The notes beneath the pieces were generated by a model. That model had not been told where the DNA came from and ran no database searches. It saw nothing but the letters and a program-made list of their open reading frames with translations. Of a stretch of DNA of 64,000 nt, positions 44,144-54,004 are shown one piece after another. The stretch is from Thiocystis violascens DSM 198 (GTDB lineage Bacteria; Pseudomonadota; Gammaproteobacteria; Chromatiales; Chromatiaceae), in the NCBI RefSeq assembly GCF_000227745.2, contig NC_018012.1, positions 868,001-932,000 on the forward strand, given 5' to 3'. A program made the translations under genes and the position numbers. Numbering within the stretch: position 1 is the first letter of the stretch; the number at the start of each line of letters is the position of its first letter.

Positions 44144-45001
44144 TTAGCGCGGTTTATCTCCCTCAAGCAGCGCCTTGAGGCGCGCAAGCTCGGTCTCCGC
44201 GCGCTCGGCACGCTCTCTTTCGGTCCTGGCCAGAACCTGTTGCGCTTGGGCGAAGCGACGTTGTTTCTCGGCCAGTCGCATCTGTTCTTGCGCCAGTTGC
44301 GTTTGGGTTTCGGCACGCTGGCGCGCGTCCTCGGCGGCATTCCAGGCCGCCTCGGCATGGGTTGGCAACGGTACGCCATCGGGCGTCGCCCAGCGCAGCC
44401 AGGTGCCCTCGATGCCAAGATAGTCGCCCTGCCACAGAACCAGCGTCAGACCCAGCAGCGGGCTATGGAGACGACCCTGCCCATCGCGCTCGATCGGCTG
44501 GTAGACGCCATCGGTCAGTTGAAACCCGGCGCGGTCTTCCGGATTGAAGGGATCGAACCAGAAATACTCGGGCACCCGCATCCGGTCCTGATAGATCTCT
44601 TTCTTCTCGCCTTTATCGCTGGCCGCCGTGCTCCGCGAAAGCAATTCGATGACCACGTCCGGCGCCTTGCCCTGCTCCCACACCACCCAACTCTTACGTT
44701 CGCCGCGCGGCACGCCGAGGACGACAAAGACATCCGGCCCACGAAAATGCCGACCCCGCGTCTGCTCCAGGCTGAAATAGACGAACATGTTGCCGTTCGT
44801 GTAGCCCTCGCCCTTTTCCTGCAACCAGAGATCGAGCGCATCGATCAGGAGATCCATCTGCCACTTGTGCCGTTGCGTCTCCATGGGTTCTCCATCGTCG
44901 CAAGGGAGTTCATCCTGTGTGGGCGGAACCGGCGGCATCCCCTCCGGCGGATCGCCCGCCGGCCAGTCGGGATCTGAAAACAGCGGTTGGGCCATCGACA
45001 T
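44144..45001 (-). CDS. Uma2-family putative endonuclease with C-terminal coiled coil
   Basis: 285 aa. Uma2 (DUF820) PD-(D/E)XK fold: GPDVFVVLGV, KAPDVVIELLSRSTAASDKG, KKEIYQDRMRVPEYFWFDPF. The last 75 residues are a Gln/Glu/Arg coiled coil (AQEQMRLAEKQRRFAQAQQV). The biological role of Uma2 proteins is unknown; they expand in cyanobacteria and purple bacteria. ATG 45001 has GAGGAAAG upstream. Confidence 0.88.
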   Translation of the reverse strand: MSMAQPLFSDPDWPAGDPPEGMPPVPPTQDELPCDDGEPMETQRHKWQMDLLIDALDLWLQEKGEGYTNGNMFVYFSLEQTRGRHFRGPDVFVVLGVPRGERKSWVVWEQGKAPDVVIELLSRSTAASDKGEKKEIYQDRMRVPEYFWFDPFNPEDRAGFQLTDGVYQPIERDGQGRLHSPLLGLTLVLWQGDYLGIEGTWLRWATPDGVPLPTHAEAAWNAAEDARQRAETQTQLAQEQMRLAEKQRRFAQAQQVLARTERERAERAETELARLKALLEGDKPR

Positions 45002-45134
45002 GGGCGCTTTCCTCAAGTGGCTTGCGGTGCGTCGGCGAAGCTCGGCGAACGCTGCAATCTAGCGCAGCCCAAGCTTCGAGTACAGTTCGACGCAACCCGC
45101 GAAGGGCGAGCGCCGCCTGGAATCGGAGTCCGCG

Positions 45135-45887
45135 TCAACCCGTCAAGCGTGTCCACCAGACAGTCGCCTGGATACGAACCTGCTCGACGGCATCCTGGAT
45201 CATACCTGGCACGGCGTCCAGATCCACGGGCATTTCCAGACTGAACCTCCCCGACCAGGAATCGGCCGGTGGCGCCAGCCATGCCAGCGCCAGGACCGTT
45301 GCCAGCATCGCCAGGCTGCTCCAGGGATTGTTGAAACTGAAAGGCTTGAGCGCCGTCCCGAAGGAGCGTTTCAGTCGGGCGTTGAAAAGATCGACACTGT
45401 AGATCTCGTCCAGGCTCAAATGGGTCAGATAGCCGATGCCCGCCATCAGACCCGCAAGCCAGGCCGGCTCGGGCGGCAGTCGCCACAGCCAGGAGGCGAT
45501 GTTGACGGTCGCGAGCGTCACGGCCGCGATCGCGAGCCAGGAATGCCAGATGCCGCGGTGCACCGTGAGGCGGGAGAAAATCTCGAAGAACCCGTAGCGC
45601 ACGCACAGATACACCCCACCCCAGATCAGGGTCAGCTCCAGCGGCGGAAAGCGCTCGATCAGGGGCAATGTCATGACGAATGCCAACCCCGCGCCGAGCA
45701 CGCTAAAGAGTGCATTGACCGGCTTGGAGCGATCCGAGTCGATATCCGGCAGCATGCCGCCGAGGACGCCGAGCACGAAATACGGCAGCGCCTGATCGCC
45801 CTGGATCAGACCGGCCGTGTGCAAGCCAAGCGTGACAGCGGCACTCACGACGATGCAGACATTCAGATGTGTTTGGAAATTGGCCAT
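45135..45887 (-). CDS. YdjM-type membrane protein (metal-dependent hydrolase family)
   Basis: 250 aa. NFQTHLNVCIVVSAAVTLGL, LGGMLPDIDSD and VHRGIWHSWLAI carry the conserved His/Asp residues (H6, DID, HRG..HS) of the YdjM/LexA-regulated DUF457 family; four to five membrane helices. Inner membrane, enzymatic role unproven. No LexA box was identified upstream. Confidence 0.88.
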   Translation of the reverse strand: MANFQTHLNVCIVVSAAVTLGLHTAGLIQGDQALPYFVLGVLGGMLPDIDSDRSKPVNALFSVLGAGLAFVMTLPLIERFPPLELTLIWGGVYLCVRYGFFEIFSRLTVHRGIWHSWLAIAAVTLATVNIASWLWRLPPEPAWLAGLMAGIGYLTHLSLDEIYSVDLFNARLKRSFGTALKPFSFNNPWSSLAMLATVLALAWLAPPADSWSGRFSLEMPVDLDAVPGMIQDAVEQVRIQATVWWTRLTG

Positions 45888-46171
45888 GCTGAAAATTCAG
45901 AGTTGAGTAGCGGGGGCGGTTTTCAGATGTCAGGTGTCGGCATTCGTTCGGGCGCGGGCATAGAGCAGTTTAACCTGTTCGCGTTTGACGGACGTGTTTG
46001 CAGTCGCGGGATCGCAAACCGTGACTTGCCGCGAACATCGCCTCCAGTTGGACCGTCAGGAATTCGGAAGACTCGGTATCTGCCAACTGCCGACTGAAAC
46101 CCGCTTTCTAGGACGAACGGCGATTTGCGCGGATAATACAGCGCCAACTCCTTACCCTGAGGTTCAGTTTC

Positions 46172-47062
46172 ATGCCCCGGCCATCCTTGACCATCGCACT
46201 CGTTCAGCAGTCCGACCAGGGCAGCACCGCGGCGAACCTGGACGATTGCGAAACCTCCATCCGCACGGCGGCGATTCGCGGCTGCGGGCTGATTCTGCTC
46301 CAGGAACTCCATAACGATCCCTATTTCTGCCAGACCGAGGATCCTGCGGTCTTCGATCTTGCCGAGCCGATCCCCGGCCCGACCACCGAGCGCCTGAGCG
46401 CGCTGGCACGCGAACTGGAACTGGTGATCGTCGGCTCGCTGTTCGAGCGCCGCGCCCCTGGGCTCTATCACAACACGGCGGTCGTGCTGGACTCGGACGG
46501 TTCGCTGGCGGGTATCTATCGTAAGATGCACATCCCCGACGATCCGGGCTATTACGAAAAATACTATTTCACGCCGGGCGATCTGGGTTTCAATCCGGTG
46601 GATACCGCCGTCGGGCGCCTGGGCGTGCTGGTGTGCTGGGATCAGTGGTTTCCGGAGGCGGCCCGCGCCATGGCGTTGTCCGGCGCGCAACTGCTGCTCT
46701 ATCCCACCGCGATCGGCTGGGATCCGAACGATCCGCCAGCGGAACAGGCCCGTCAGCTCGATGCCTGGATGACGATCCAGCGCAGCCACGCGATCGCCAA
46801 CGGTCTCCCGGTCGCGGCCTGCAATCGGGTCGGCTTCGAGCCCGATCCCAGCGGCGTCAGCGCCGGCGCCCGCTTCTGGGGCCATTCGTTCGTCTGCGGA
46901 CCCCAGGGCGAAATTCTTGCGCAAGCCGACGATCAGGCGCCCAAGCTGCTGATCGTCAAGGTCGATCTGTCGCGCACCGAACAGGTCCGGCGCGTCTGGC
47001 CCTTTTTGCGCGATCGGCGCATCGACGCCTATACCGATCTGAACCTGCGTTACCGCGATTGA
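46172..47062 (+). CDS. aguB: N-carbamoylputrescine amidase
   Basis: 296 aa of the nitrilase superfamily. Catalytic Glu in LLQELHND, Lys in GIYRKMHIPDDPGYYEKYYF and Cys in GVLVCWDQWFPEAAR. YYEKYYFTPGDLGF marks the carbamoylputrescine subfamily. It releases putrescine, CO2 and NH3 after agmatine deiminase; aguA is not in the window. Followed by a terminator. Confidence 0.93.
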   Translation: MPRPSLTIALVQQSDQGSTAANLDDCETSIRTAAIRGCGLILLQELHNDPYFCQTEDPAVFDLAEPIPGPTTERLSALARELELVIVGSLFERRAPGLYHNTAVVLDSDGSLAGIYRKMHIPDDPGYYEKYYFTPGDLGFNPVDTAVGRLGVLVCWDQWFPEAARAMALSGAQLLLYPTAIGWDPNDPPAEQARQLDAWMTIQRSHAIANGLPVAACNRVGFEPDPSGVSAGARFWGHSFVCGPQGEILAQADDQAPKLLIVKVDLSRTEQVRRVWPFLRDRRIDAYTDLNLRYRD

Positions 47063-47093
47063 GAATCCCGATAGGATTCTCAATGGGGTTTTT
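47060..47093 (+). terminator. Likely terminator after aguB
   Basis: Stem TGAGAATCC/GGATTCTCA with a 5-nt loop starts in the stop codon and is followed by ATGGGGTTTTTT. The T-run is a few bases from the stem. Confidence 0.6.
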
Positions 47094-47159
47094 TATTGGG
47101 GTTCGATCCCACGTTTCACTCTCCAGTCTTCACAAAAACGACCGTCCCGGAGGACAGCC

Positions 47160-48281
47160 ATGAGCAGCACCACGACCGCCACCGACGAGGCACGACTTCA
47201 GATGCGCTCCATCATTCAGCGCATCGCGACCGGCCCCGAGCTGTCCAAGGACATCTCGATGGAAGAGGCGCGCATCGGCATGCGCGCGATCCTCGACAAT
47301 GCGGTCGATCCGGTCCAGGCCGGCATCTTCTTCATCGCGCTTCGCATGAAGCGCGAGACCGACGAGGAGTTTAAAGGCATTCTGGACGCGATCCGCGAGG
47401 TGACGGGCCATGTGGTGGCGGATGTCGACGATGTCGTCGATATCGCCGACCCTTACGATGGCTACAATCGCTGTCTGCCCGCCGCGCCCTTCCTGATGCC
47501 GCTGCTCGCCGAATACGGCGTGGCGGCGATCAGTCAGGGCGCGCATGCCGTGGGGCCGAAATTCGGCGTCACCCATCGTCATGTGCTGGAGGCCGCCGGC
47601 GCGCCGGTGGATCTGACCCCGGTGGAAGCCGCCGACCGTCTGGCCGATCCGACGCTCGGTTGGAGCTATGTCGATCAGCGCGCCTTCTGCGCCCCGCTGC
47701 ACAATCTGGTCGACCTGCGCTCGGCCATCGTCAAGCGGCAGGCGGTGACGACGGTGGAGGTCATGGCCCGACCGATTCACGGTCGCAAACATACGCATCT
47801 GGTCACGGGCTATGTCCATAAGCCCTATCCGCGCATCTATGCCCTGCTTGCCCGTCATGCCGGATTCGACTCCGCCCTGCTGGTGCGCGGCGTCGAGGGC
47901 GGCGTGATTCCCTCGCTGCGACAGAAAGGCACCAGCTTCAATTATCAGCATCACTCCGAGGAGCAATCCTTCGAGATCGATCCCACCGAACTCGGGATCG
48001 CGCAATCGGTCCGCGCCGTTCCGCTGCCCGAGAATCTGCCGCAGACGACCCGCCCTGGCGACGAAATCGCCGTCGCCGTGGATGTCCCGGCGACAGCCAG
48101 CGCCGCCGCCGAGGCGGGCATGGCCGCGCTGAATGGCGTCCAAGGGCCGACCTACGACAGCCTCGTGTTCGCCGGCTCGGTTATCCTCTGGCATCTTGGA
48201 CGCGAGGCGTCGCTCGCGGTCGCCGCCGACCGGCTGCGCGACATTCTGGACTCCGGCAAGGCCGCGCAACGGGTGCGTTGA
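47160..48281 (+). CDS. TrpD2-like anthranilate phosphoribosyltransferase-family protein
   Basis: 373 aa. N-terminal helices (QMRSIIQRIATGPELSKDIS, GIFFIALRMKRETDEEFKGI) and the glycosyltransferase-3 fold (AISQGAHAVGPKFGVTHRHV) match TrpD/YbiB. The GTGGD PRPP loop of true TrpD is not seen (DIADPYDGYNRCLPAAPFL instead), so tryptophan synthesis is unlikely; nucleic-acid binding, as for YbiB, is possible. The stop lies 2 bp ahead of a small Rieske gene. Confidence 0.8.
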   Translation: MSSTTTATDEARLQMRSIIQRIATGPELSKDISMEEARIGMRAILDNAVDPVQAGIFFIALRMKRETDEEFKGILDAIREVTGHVVADVDDVVDIADPYDGYNRCLPAAPFLMPLLAEYGVAAISQGAHAVGPKFGVTHRHVLEAAGAPVDLTPVEAADRLADPTLGWSYVDQRAFCAPLHNLVDLRSAIVKRQAVTTVEVMARPIHGRKHTHLVTGYVHKPYPRIYALLARHAGFDSALLVRGVEGGVIPSLRQKGTSFNYQHHSEEQSFEIDPTELGIAQSVRAVPLPENLPQTTRPGDEIAVAVDVPATASAAAEAGMAALNGVQGPTYDSLVFAGSVILWHLGREASLAVAADRLRDILDSGKAAQRVR

Positions 48282-48283
48282 TC

Positions 48284-48616
48284 ATGGACCAGCCATTCGT
48301 TGCCGTCGCCGCTACGGACGCCATTCCGCCCGGAAAATTCATCAAAGTCGTGATCGAGGACCGACCCTACCTTGTCGCCAATGTGGACGGACACTTTTAT
48401 GCCGTCGAGGACCGTTGTAGCCATGAGGACTATCCGCTGTCCTATGGCTGTCTGGACGGCGACCGGATCAAGTGTTCGCTGCACGGGAGCCGTTTCAGCC
48501 TGGCGACCGGCGCGCCGCTCGACGAGCCCGCGGACGAACCGATCCGCACCTATCGATTGGCGGTCGACGAGGGGCGGGTGTGGCTCGATCCATCGAGTCC
48601 GGCGGAGATTGGATGA
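48284..48616 (+). CDS. Small Rieske [2Fe-2S] ferredoxin
   Basis: 110 aa. Cluster motifs CSHEDYPLS (CxH) and CSLHGSRF (CxxH) 17-20 residues apart; no membrane anchor, so a soluble Rieske ferredoxin like those serving oxygenases or assimilatory reductases. The start at 48284 is 2 bp after the TrpD2-like stop, indicating an operon; no oxygenase is near. Confidence 0.92.
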   Translation: MDQPFVAVAATDAIPPGKFIKVVIEDRPYLVANVDGHFYAVEDRCSHEDYPLSYGCLDGDRIKCSLHGSRFSLATGAPLDEPADEPIRTYRLAVDEGRVWLDPSSPAEIG

Positions 48617-48716
48617 TTGGCGGATCTTGACTACAGTTAAATCAGGAGTTTCCCGTCGAACGGCGGGCGCCGTTCGCATGCGGAGACCCTCGTGAGTCGA
48701 CAGCGGGAGGTTTCCT

Positions 48717-49151
48717 ATGAAGACCTGGATGCTCGTGGCAAGCGATGCGCGCGCGCGACTGTTCGAGGTTGCCAACCGGAACGCACCCCTGAATGAGGTG
48801 CTGGATCTGGTGAACCCTGAAAACCGGCTGCAAGGCAAGGATCTCAAGACCGACAAGCCTGGGCGGGCGTTCGACTCGCTGGGCGGTCAGCGTCACGCCA
48901 CCCAGACGCCGGTGGATCCGAAGGAGCAAAGTTCCATCCGCTTTGCCAGACGGGTGGTCGACGAGTTGGAGTCGGGCCTGCACGAGCACCGCTTCGAGGC
49001 GCTGAACGTGGTGGCCTCGCCGCATTTTCTCGGTCTGCTACGTGAGCGGATGAGCGACGCGCTGGGACGCGCGGTGAAGAAAGAGGTCACGAAGGATCTC
49101 ACCCGCGAGGATGCGGCTGCGCTGAAGGCGCATGTCGCACAACTGTTCTAG
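48717..49151 (+). CDS. Host-attachment family protein (baeRF-like)
   Basis: 144 aa. KTWMLVASDARARLFEVANR and HFLGLLRERMSDALGRAVKK define the family once named for host-cell attachment in agrobacteria, now seen as archaeal-release-factor-like (eRF1 domain) proteins. Function in free-living bacteria unknown. ATG 48717 has GGGAGG upstream. Confidence 0.88.
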   Translation: MKTWMLVASDARARLFEVANRNAPLNEVLDLVNPENRLQGKDLKTDKPGRAFDSLGGQRHATQTPVDPKEQSSIRFARRVVDELESGLHEHRFEALNVVASPHFLGLLRERMSDALGRAVKKEVTKDLTREDAAALKAHVAQLF

Positions 49152-49231
49152 AGCCTGTTCATCAATTCTCGTTGTGTGGGACGAGCATGGAGATCAAGGG
49201 GATCTCCATCCCTTGAGCAGGATGCAAGCCA

Positions 49232-49257
49232 GTAGGGGCGAATTCATTCGCCCCTAC
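49232..49257. repeat. Dispersed palindrome, copy 2
   Basis: Identical to 8027-8052 (arms GTAGGGGCGAAT). It lies in the 150-bp gap between two convergent genes. Confidence 0.9.
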
Positions 49258-49301
49258 AATGATGCAGCGCAACATCCGTGAGCGTCAATCCCAAGGGGCG
49301 A

Positions 49302-50165
49302 TCAGCCCCGCGGGCTGTAGTGGCGCGTGAGCCAGGCGGTCAGTCCTTCCAGACCAGGAAAGAACACCCGTTCGGTGACGTTCGACTGGTCGAGCTTATC
49401 GCGGATCTCCCATTTCAACTCGGCGGGGATGACGATTCGCATCCAGATATCCGGATAGTCGGCCAGCCAGCGGTCGATGGCCAGCGTCGGGTCCGAACTC
49501 ATCGAGAAAAACGCGAACTGATTGACGATGCGGTCGTCGATGGACGGCGGCTCGAAAAACAGCGTGAAGGGCTCGTCGCGGAGCTGATCCAGTTCGGCCA
49601 GGGTCTTGACGCTCTCGGAGAGCATCTCGACGGTGAAGACATTGGCGCCTTCGTATTCGAGCCGCGAGCGCAGCAGCTCCGGGGCCATGCGATGGGCGGC
49701 GATATAGTTGACGCCCCAGATGGCGCCATCCCGGTCGAACTTGTCGATATTGGACGTGGCGAAGTGCAGCGCGGCGAAGGGCGAATAGGTCCAGTCCAGG
49801 AGCCGGGTCGGCAGGCCATAATGCTGGGCGACCGAGAGCCAGTGCCAGACCGAATCCCGCTCCACCACCCGCCGATGGGCATACTTGCGGAAATTGCGCA
49901 GCAGGTGCCGTTCGAGTTGGGCGTAGCCGCCGCCGAGGCGCATCAGGGTCGTCTCCAGCGGATAGTTCGCGTCGGACAGACCCCGAAAGGCATAGCGCGA
50001 GCGATAACGGCCAATCTCCGGCACCCAGGAATCGGCGAAGAGCACGTCCTGGATTTCGGCCCAGGAAGAGACCCGGATCGGATTCGGCGAAGCGCTCGCT
50101 GGCTCGCGAACGGCCGCATCGGCAGGGAGCCCAGCGGAGCGGGTCGACGGATCTTGATAACGCAT
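49302..50165 (-). CDS. FRG-domain protein
   Basis: 287 aa. YAFRGLSDANYPLETTLMRL carries the Phe-Arg-Gly motif that names the domain, with AQHYGLPTRLLDWTYSPFAA downstream. FRG proteins occur in defence and stress contexts; function unknown, nucleic-acid-related by association. The ATG at 50165 was chosen; earlier in-frame codons overlap the RDD gene. Confidence 0.85.
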   Translation of the reverse strand: MRYQDPSTRSAGLPADAAVREPASASPNPIRVSSWAEIQDVLFADSWVPEIGRYRSRYAFRGLSDANYPLETTLMRLGGGYAQLERHLLRNFRKYAHRRVVERDSVWHWLSVAQHYGLPTRLLDWTYSPFAALHFATSNIDKFDRDGAIWGVNYIAAHRMAPELLRSRLEYEGANVFTVEMLSESVKTLAELDQLRDEPFTLFFEPPSIDDRIVNQFAFFSMSSDPTLAIDRWLADYPDIWMRIVIPAELKWEIRDKLDQSNVTERVFFPGLEGLTAWLTRHYSPRG

Positions 50166-50233
50166 CGTGGCCTCGTCCAAGGCTGACTGATGGGGAGATC
50201 GGATTTGCGGACCAAGATCCGCAAACCTCGGTT

Positions 50234-50701
50234 TCAGGACGCCTTCCCCGTGCGCTTCTCCAGCATCACCAGCCGGCTGTGCGATTTGCGGTCGTGCCAG
50301 GCGAGTCGGTCCCGATCGATCAGACTCCACCAGAAACCAAGACCCGCCGGCAGAAGACTGAGGATGGCCCAGCCGAAACGCTGGAGCGCGCTGCCGAACC
50401 CCAGATTGCCGCCATCGTCGCCGATGACCCGGAAGCGCCAGGCGCGCATGCCCAACGTCTGACCGCCACGCATCCAGAAGTAGACGTAGAATGCCGCGAC
50501 GACGACGAGTAGATAAAGACGCATCAGGGCGAGCGGGAGTGTCGCTTCATACACCTTCGCGCCAACGACGATCTCATAGGGGATGGCGACGATGGCGGTT
50601 GCAAGGATCAGAACGCCTAGCAACAGTACGCTATCGTAGAGCATCGCGCCGAGGCGTCGGAAGAGTGAGGGCTGATTGGCAAGGGTGACGTCGAATTCCA
50701 T
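50234..50701 (-). CDS. RDD-family membrane protein
   Basis: 155 aa. FRRLGAMLYDSVLLLGVLIL has the Arg-Asp signature (R..A...D), with MRGGQTLGMRAWRFRVIGDD and three membrane helices. RDD proteins are small inner-membrane proteins, some linked to ion exchange. ATG 50701; divergent from the histidine kinase with 51 bp between. Confidence 0.9.
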   Translation of the reverse strand: MEFDVTLANQPSLFRRLGAMLYDSVLLLGVLILATAIVAIPYEIVVGAKVYEATLPLALMRLYLLVVVAAFYVYFWMRGGQTLGMRAWRFRVIGDDGGNLGFGSALQRFGWAILSLLPAGLGFWWSLIDRDRLAWHDRKSHSRLVMLEKRTGKAS

Positions 50702-50752
50702 GGTTTCTACTGCCGAATGGTTGTTGATCGATAGCTTCGAACGGAAGCCGCT

Positions 50753-53347
50753 ATGTTGAACCGGGTCATTATTAAACCACTTTTGTTTAAGCTTTTGCGA
50801 CGGCTACCCATGCCATGGATCGCAATTCTGATCGGGCTGGCCGCGGGAATCGCGATCTGGAGCACCCTCGATCAAATCCAGAGCCGTCAGGTCGATAAGA
50901 TTTTCGACCAGGAATTGCGCGTGCAGCTCGATCTGCGCGCGCGCGAGAGCCTGATTCGCTTCGACCGTCACCTGTCGAGTTATAGCGCCATGACCCGCTT
51001 GCTCGCCAATCACCGGCGTCTGTCGGAGTATCTGGAGCCTCTCTTCTGGTCCGAGGACGAAACCGTCAGTCCGGTGGTGTATAAGGAATTCCGCCCGCAC
51101 TGGCTACCGGATTTTTTCGAGCCCGACGTGCTGAGTCCGCCGAGCCATGTGCTGCTCACGGATTCCCAGGGGCGGGTCAGGGAAATCTTTCAGGCCGGAG
51201 AGGTGCCGGCGCCCGGCGGAATCGCGACCCGCGTGAACGCGCGATTCCTCGACCCGAGCACGACACGTTCCGTCATCGAACGTATCGGCAACCAGCTCTA
51301 CCTGATCAACAGCGACGCGGTCGAGGACGCCGGCGGCTATGGCATGGGCTATCTGGTCGTGCTGGTTCCCATCGACGAGGCCTTTCTGGCCGCCTCGCAG
51401 CGCGGGCTGGACGTCGGCCGCGCGGCGGTGGCGCTCGTCGACGGCGACGACCAGCGCATCGTCGCCAGCGTTGATTCGGCGGCCTTGATTCCGGGCAGCC
51501 TGCTGAGCGACTGGAACGATACCTCTGTGATCACCTCCCAATCTCTGCCGGAGTACGAGGGTTCCGATTCCAATCTGCTCTTCGCGACCTTCGTCCCGCA
51601 TACCGTCGTGGAGCGGATGTCGCGTCATGTGCGCATCTTCGAGCGCCGCCAACGCTTTATCGCGGCGGCTGTCTTTGTGATCGTCTTCACCGCCGTCATC
51701 TATCTGGTGTCCTCGCGTCTGAATAAAGTGCTCAAGCGCATGACCCGCTTTTCGCAGCGGGCACTCGGCATCGCCGAGCCCGGTTTTCATCGCGGTGGCA
51801 ACCAACTCCTGCTGCTGGAGGAGTGGATCCAGCATTTCACGCAGCTGGTGCTGACGGCCCGCGAGGAGATGAACCGCAAGCATCAGGCCGCGATGCGCGA
51901 GAGCGAGGCACTCAAGGCGGCGATGATGGAGGCGTCGCTGGATGCCATCGTCACGCTGAATCAGGCCGGTCAGATCATCGAATTCAATCCGGCGGCGGAG
52001 CGCCTGTTCGGTCTGGGGCGCGGGAAGGCGATCGGCGAGTCCTTCGCGGAGCGATTTTTGCCCGATGTCGCGCGCGCCGCCTTCAAGCGTCTGCTCGATC
52101 GTTCCCGCCATCTGCATCGCGAACCCCTGGGGCGCGGCGAGTTGCTGGCACTGGGTTCGGACGGCTCGGAGCTTCCGGTGGAAATCTCCATTGCGCCCAT
52201 CGAGCTTGAGGCACGGCGGTTCTACACGCTCTACATTCACGACATCAGCAGCCGCAAGCAGGCCGAACAGGAAATCAAAAGCCTGGCCCGTTTCGCGAGC
52301 GAAAGCCCAAACCCGATCATGCGCGTGACGGCCGAGGGTCTGATCGTCTATGCCAATCATGCCAGCCGTCCCCTGCTGCTGGCCTGGCGGGCGGAACCGG
52401 GCGTCCGCCTGCCCGAGGAATGGTGCGACGTCGTGGCCCTGGCGCTGGGAACCGGTCAACCCCTTGAACGCGAACTCGAGATCTCGGGTCAGGTCTACTC
52501 GCTGTTGTTCGCGCCGATCCGCGATCTTGGGTACCTGAACATCTATGCCCGCGACATCACCGCCGTGCGCCGCGCCGAGCAGGAATCCCGTCAGCATCAG
52601 GCCGAGTTGGTCCATGTCTGCCGGCTCAGCACCATGGGCGAGGTGGCGACCGGCATGGCCCATGAACTCAACCAGCCGCTCTCGGCCATCGTCAACTATG
52701 CTAACGGGTGCAGCCGGCGGCTGCAGGGCGGCTCGGGGCAGACCGCGGAGCTGGTCGGCGCCATGGGTCAGATCACGGCGCAGGCCCAGCGCGCGAGCGA
52801 GATCATCAAGCGGCTGCGCGCGTTGGTCGGCAAGCAGCCGCCCAGCCGCATCCAGACGGATCTGAACCATCTGGTGCGAGAGGTCAGCTCCTTCCTCGAA
52901 TTCGAGACCACTCGGGTCGGCATCCAGATCGAACTCGACCTGGCGCCGGAGCCGATCCCGATCCAGGTCGATCTGGTTCAGGTCGAACAGGTGCTGCTGA
53001 ATCTGCTCGGCAACGCGCTCGATGCCCTGGAAGACCGGCCGCAAGACCAGCGGCGATTGCACATCCGCACCGGCATCCAGGATGGCGATGCCTGGGCAGT
53101 GGTGGAGGATACGGGGCCTGGAATCGCGCCGGAGCGTCTCGCCGGTCTCTTCGATCCGTTCGTGACCACGAAAGAGGGCGGCATGGGAATGGGACTGGCG
53201 ATCAGCCAAACGATCGTCGAGAATCATGAGGGTCGAATCTGGGCCGAGTCTGAACTGGGACGCGGCGCGGCCTTTCATATGACACTGCCGCTGTCGCTCC
53301 CGACCGGGGAGAGCGACGGCGGCCATACCGAACGTCTGGATACCTGA
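50753..53347 (+). CDS. PAS-domain sensor histidine kinase, FixL/TtrS-like
   Basis: 864 aa. Two membrane helices (WIAILIGLAAGIAIW near residue 25; AAAVFVIVFTAVIYLVSS near 310) bracket a periplasmic sensor of about 260 residues. PAS 1 (MMEASLDAIVTLNQAGQIIE) and PAS 2 (SPNPIMRVTAEGLIVYANHA) follow, then HisKA with His637 in GMAHELNQPLSAIVNYANG and HATPase boxes NLLGNALDAL, VEDTGPGIAPER and GMGMGLAISQTIVE. The signal is unknown; PAS 2 lacks an obvious haem-binding FixL signature. Five bp upstream of its response regulator. Confidence 0.93.
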   Translation: MLNRVIIKPLLFKLLRRLPMPWIAILIGLAAGIAIWSTLDQIQSRQVDKIFDQELRVQLDLRARESLIRFDRHLSSYSAMTRLLANHRRLSEYLEPLFWSEDETVSPVVYKEFRPHWLPDFFEPDVLSPPSHVLLTDSQGRVREIFQAGEVPAPGGIATRVNARFLDPSTTRSVIERIGNQLYLINSDAVEDAGGYGMGYLVVLVPIDEAFLAASQRGLDVGRAAVALVDGDDQRIVASVDSAALIPGSLLSDWNDTSVITSQSLPEYEGSDSNLLFATFVPHTVVERMSRHVRIFERRQRFIAAAVFVIVFTAVIYLVSSRLNKVLKRMTRFSQRALGIAEPGFHRGGNQLLLLEEWIQHFTQLVLTAREEMNRKHQAAMRESEALKAAMMEASLDAIVTLNQAGQIIEFNPAAERLFGLGRGKAIGESFAERFLPDVARAAFKRLLDRSRHLHREPLGRGELLALGSDGSELPVEISIAPIELEARRFYTLYIHDISSRKQAEQEIKSLARFASESPNPIMRVTAEGLIVYANHASRPLLLAWRAEPGVRLPEEWCDVVALALGTGQPLERELEISGQVYSLLFAPIRDLGYLNIYARDITAVRRAEQESRQHQAELVHVCRLSTMGEVATGMAHELNQPLSAIVNYANGCSRRLQGGSGQTAELVGAMGQITAQAQRASEIIKRLRALVGKQPPSRIQTDLNHLVREVSSFLEFETTRVGIQIELDLAPEPIPIQVDLVQVEQVLLNLLGNALDALEDRPQDQRRLHIRTGIQDGDAWAVVEDTGPGIAPERLAGLFDPFVTTKEGGMGMGLAISQTIVENHEGRIWAESELGRGAAFHMTLPLSLPTGESDGGHTERLDT

Positions 53348-53352
53348 ACAAC

Positions 53353-53973
53353 ATGACAACCGATGCGACCGTTTTCGTCGTCGACGACGACCAAGCCATG
53401 CGAACCTCGCTGCAATGGCTGATCGAATCGACTGGCCTGTCGGTGCAGACGTATGAGTCCGCCGACGTGTTTCTCGCCAGCCATTATCCAGGCCGCCCCG
53501 GCTGTCTGCTGCTGGACGTGCGGATGCCCGGCATGAGCGGACTGGAACTGCAAGGCTATCTGATGCGTCAGGGGTATCGACTGCCGGTCATCCTCATCAC
53601 CGGCCATGGAGACGTGGCGATGGCAGTCAAGGCCATGAAGGCGGGGGCGGTGGATTTCATCGAAAAACCCTTCCACGACGAGGATCTGCTGCGCAGCATC
53701 CGCAACGCGCTGGAGTTCGACCAGAAGCATCGGGCCAGCCGCTCCGCGAAGGCCGACATCGCCATGCGTCTGGCCGAGCTGACTCCGCGCGAGCACGAGG
53801 TCATGGCCATGGTCACCGACGGAAAATCCAACCGGGAGATTGCGGCGGCGCTCGGGGTCAGTTCCAAAACCGTGGAGGCCCACCGGGCGCGCGTGATGGA
53901 AAAGATGCGCGCCGAGTCGCTGGCGGAGCTGGTACGGATGGCCTTGCTGGTCGCGGTCGATTCGCCGCTTTGA
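53353..53973 (+). CDS. FixJ/TtrR-type response regulator
   Basis: 206 aa. Receiver with acidic pocket VVDDDQAM, phospho-acceptor Asp55 in LLLDVRMPGMSG, Thr in ILITGHG and Lys in IEKPF. C-terminal LuxR HTH LTPREHEVMAMVTDGKSNRE to AHRARVMEKMRAESLAELVR. Activated by the upstream kinase; targets unknown. An IS200 element is inserted 31 bp after its stop, so any downstream partner has been separated. Confidence 0.95.
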   Translation: MTTDATVFVVDDDQAMRTSLQWLIESTGLSVQTYESADVFLASHYPGRPGCLLLDVRMPGMSGLELQGYLMRQGYRLPVILITGHGDVAMAVKAMKAGAVDFIEKPFHDEDLLRSIRNALEFDQKHRASRSAKADIAMRLAELTPREHEVMAMVTDGKSNREIAAALGVSSKTVEAHRARVMEKMRAESLAELVRMALLVAVDSPL

Positions 53974-54004
53974 GGGGAGTTCATACCCGACCGAAATCCT
54001 ATTA

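Noticed and set aside
45923..47083. 386-residue minus-strand frame
   Set aside because: Antisense to aguB, which has the full catalytic triad.
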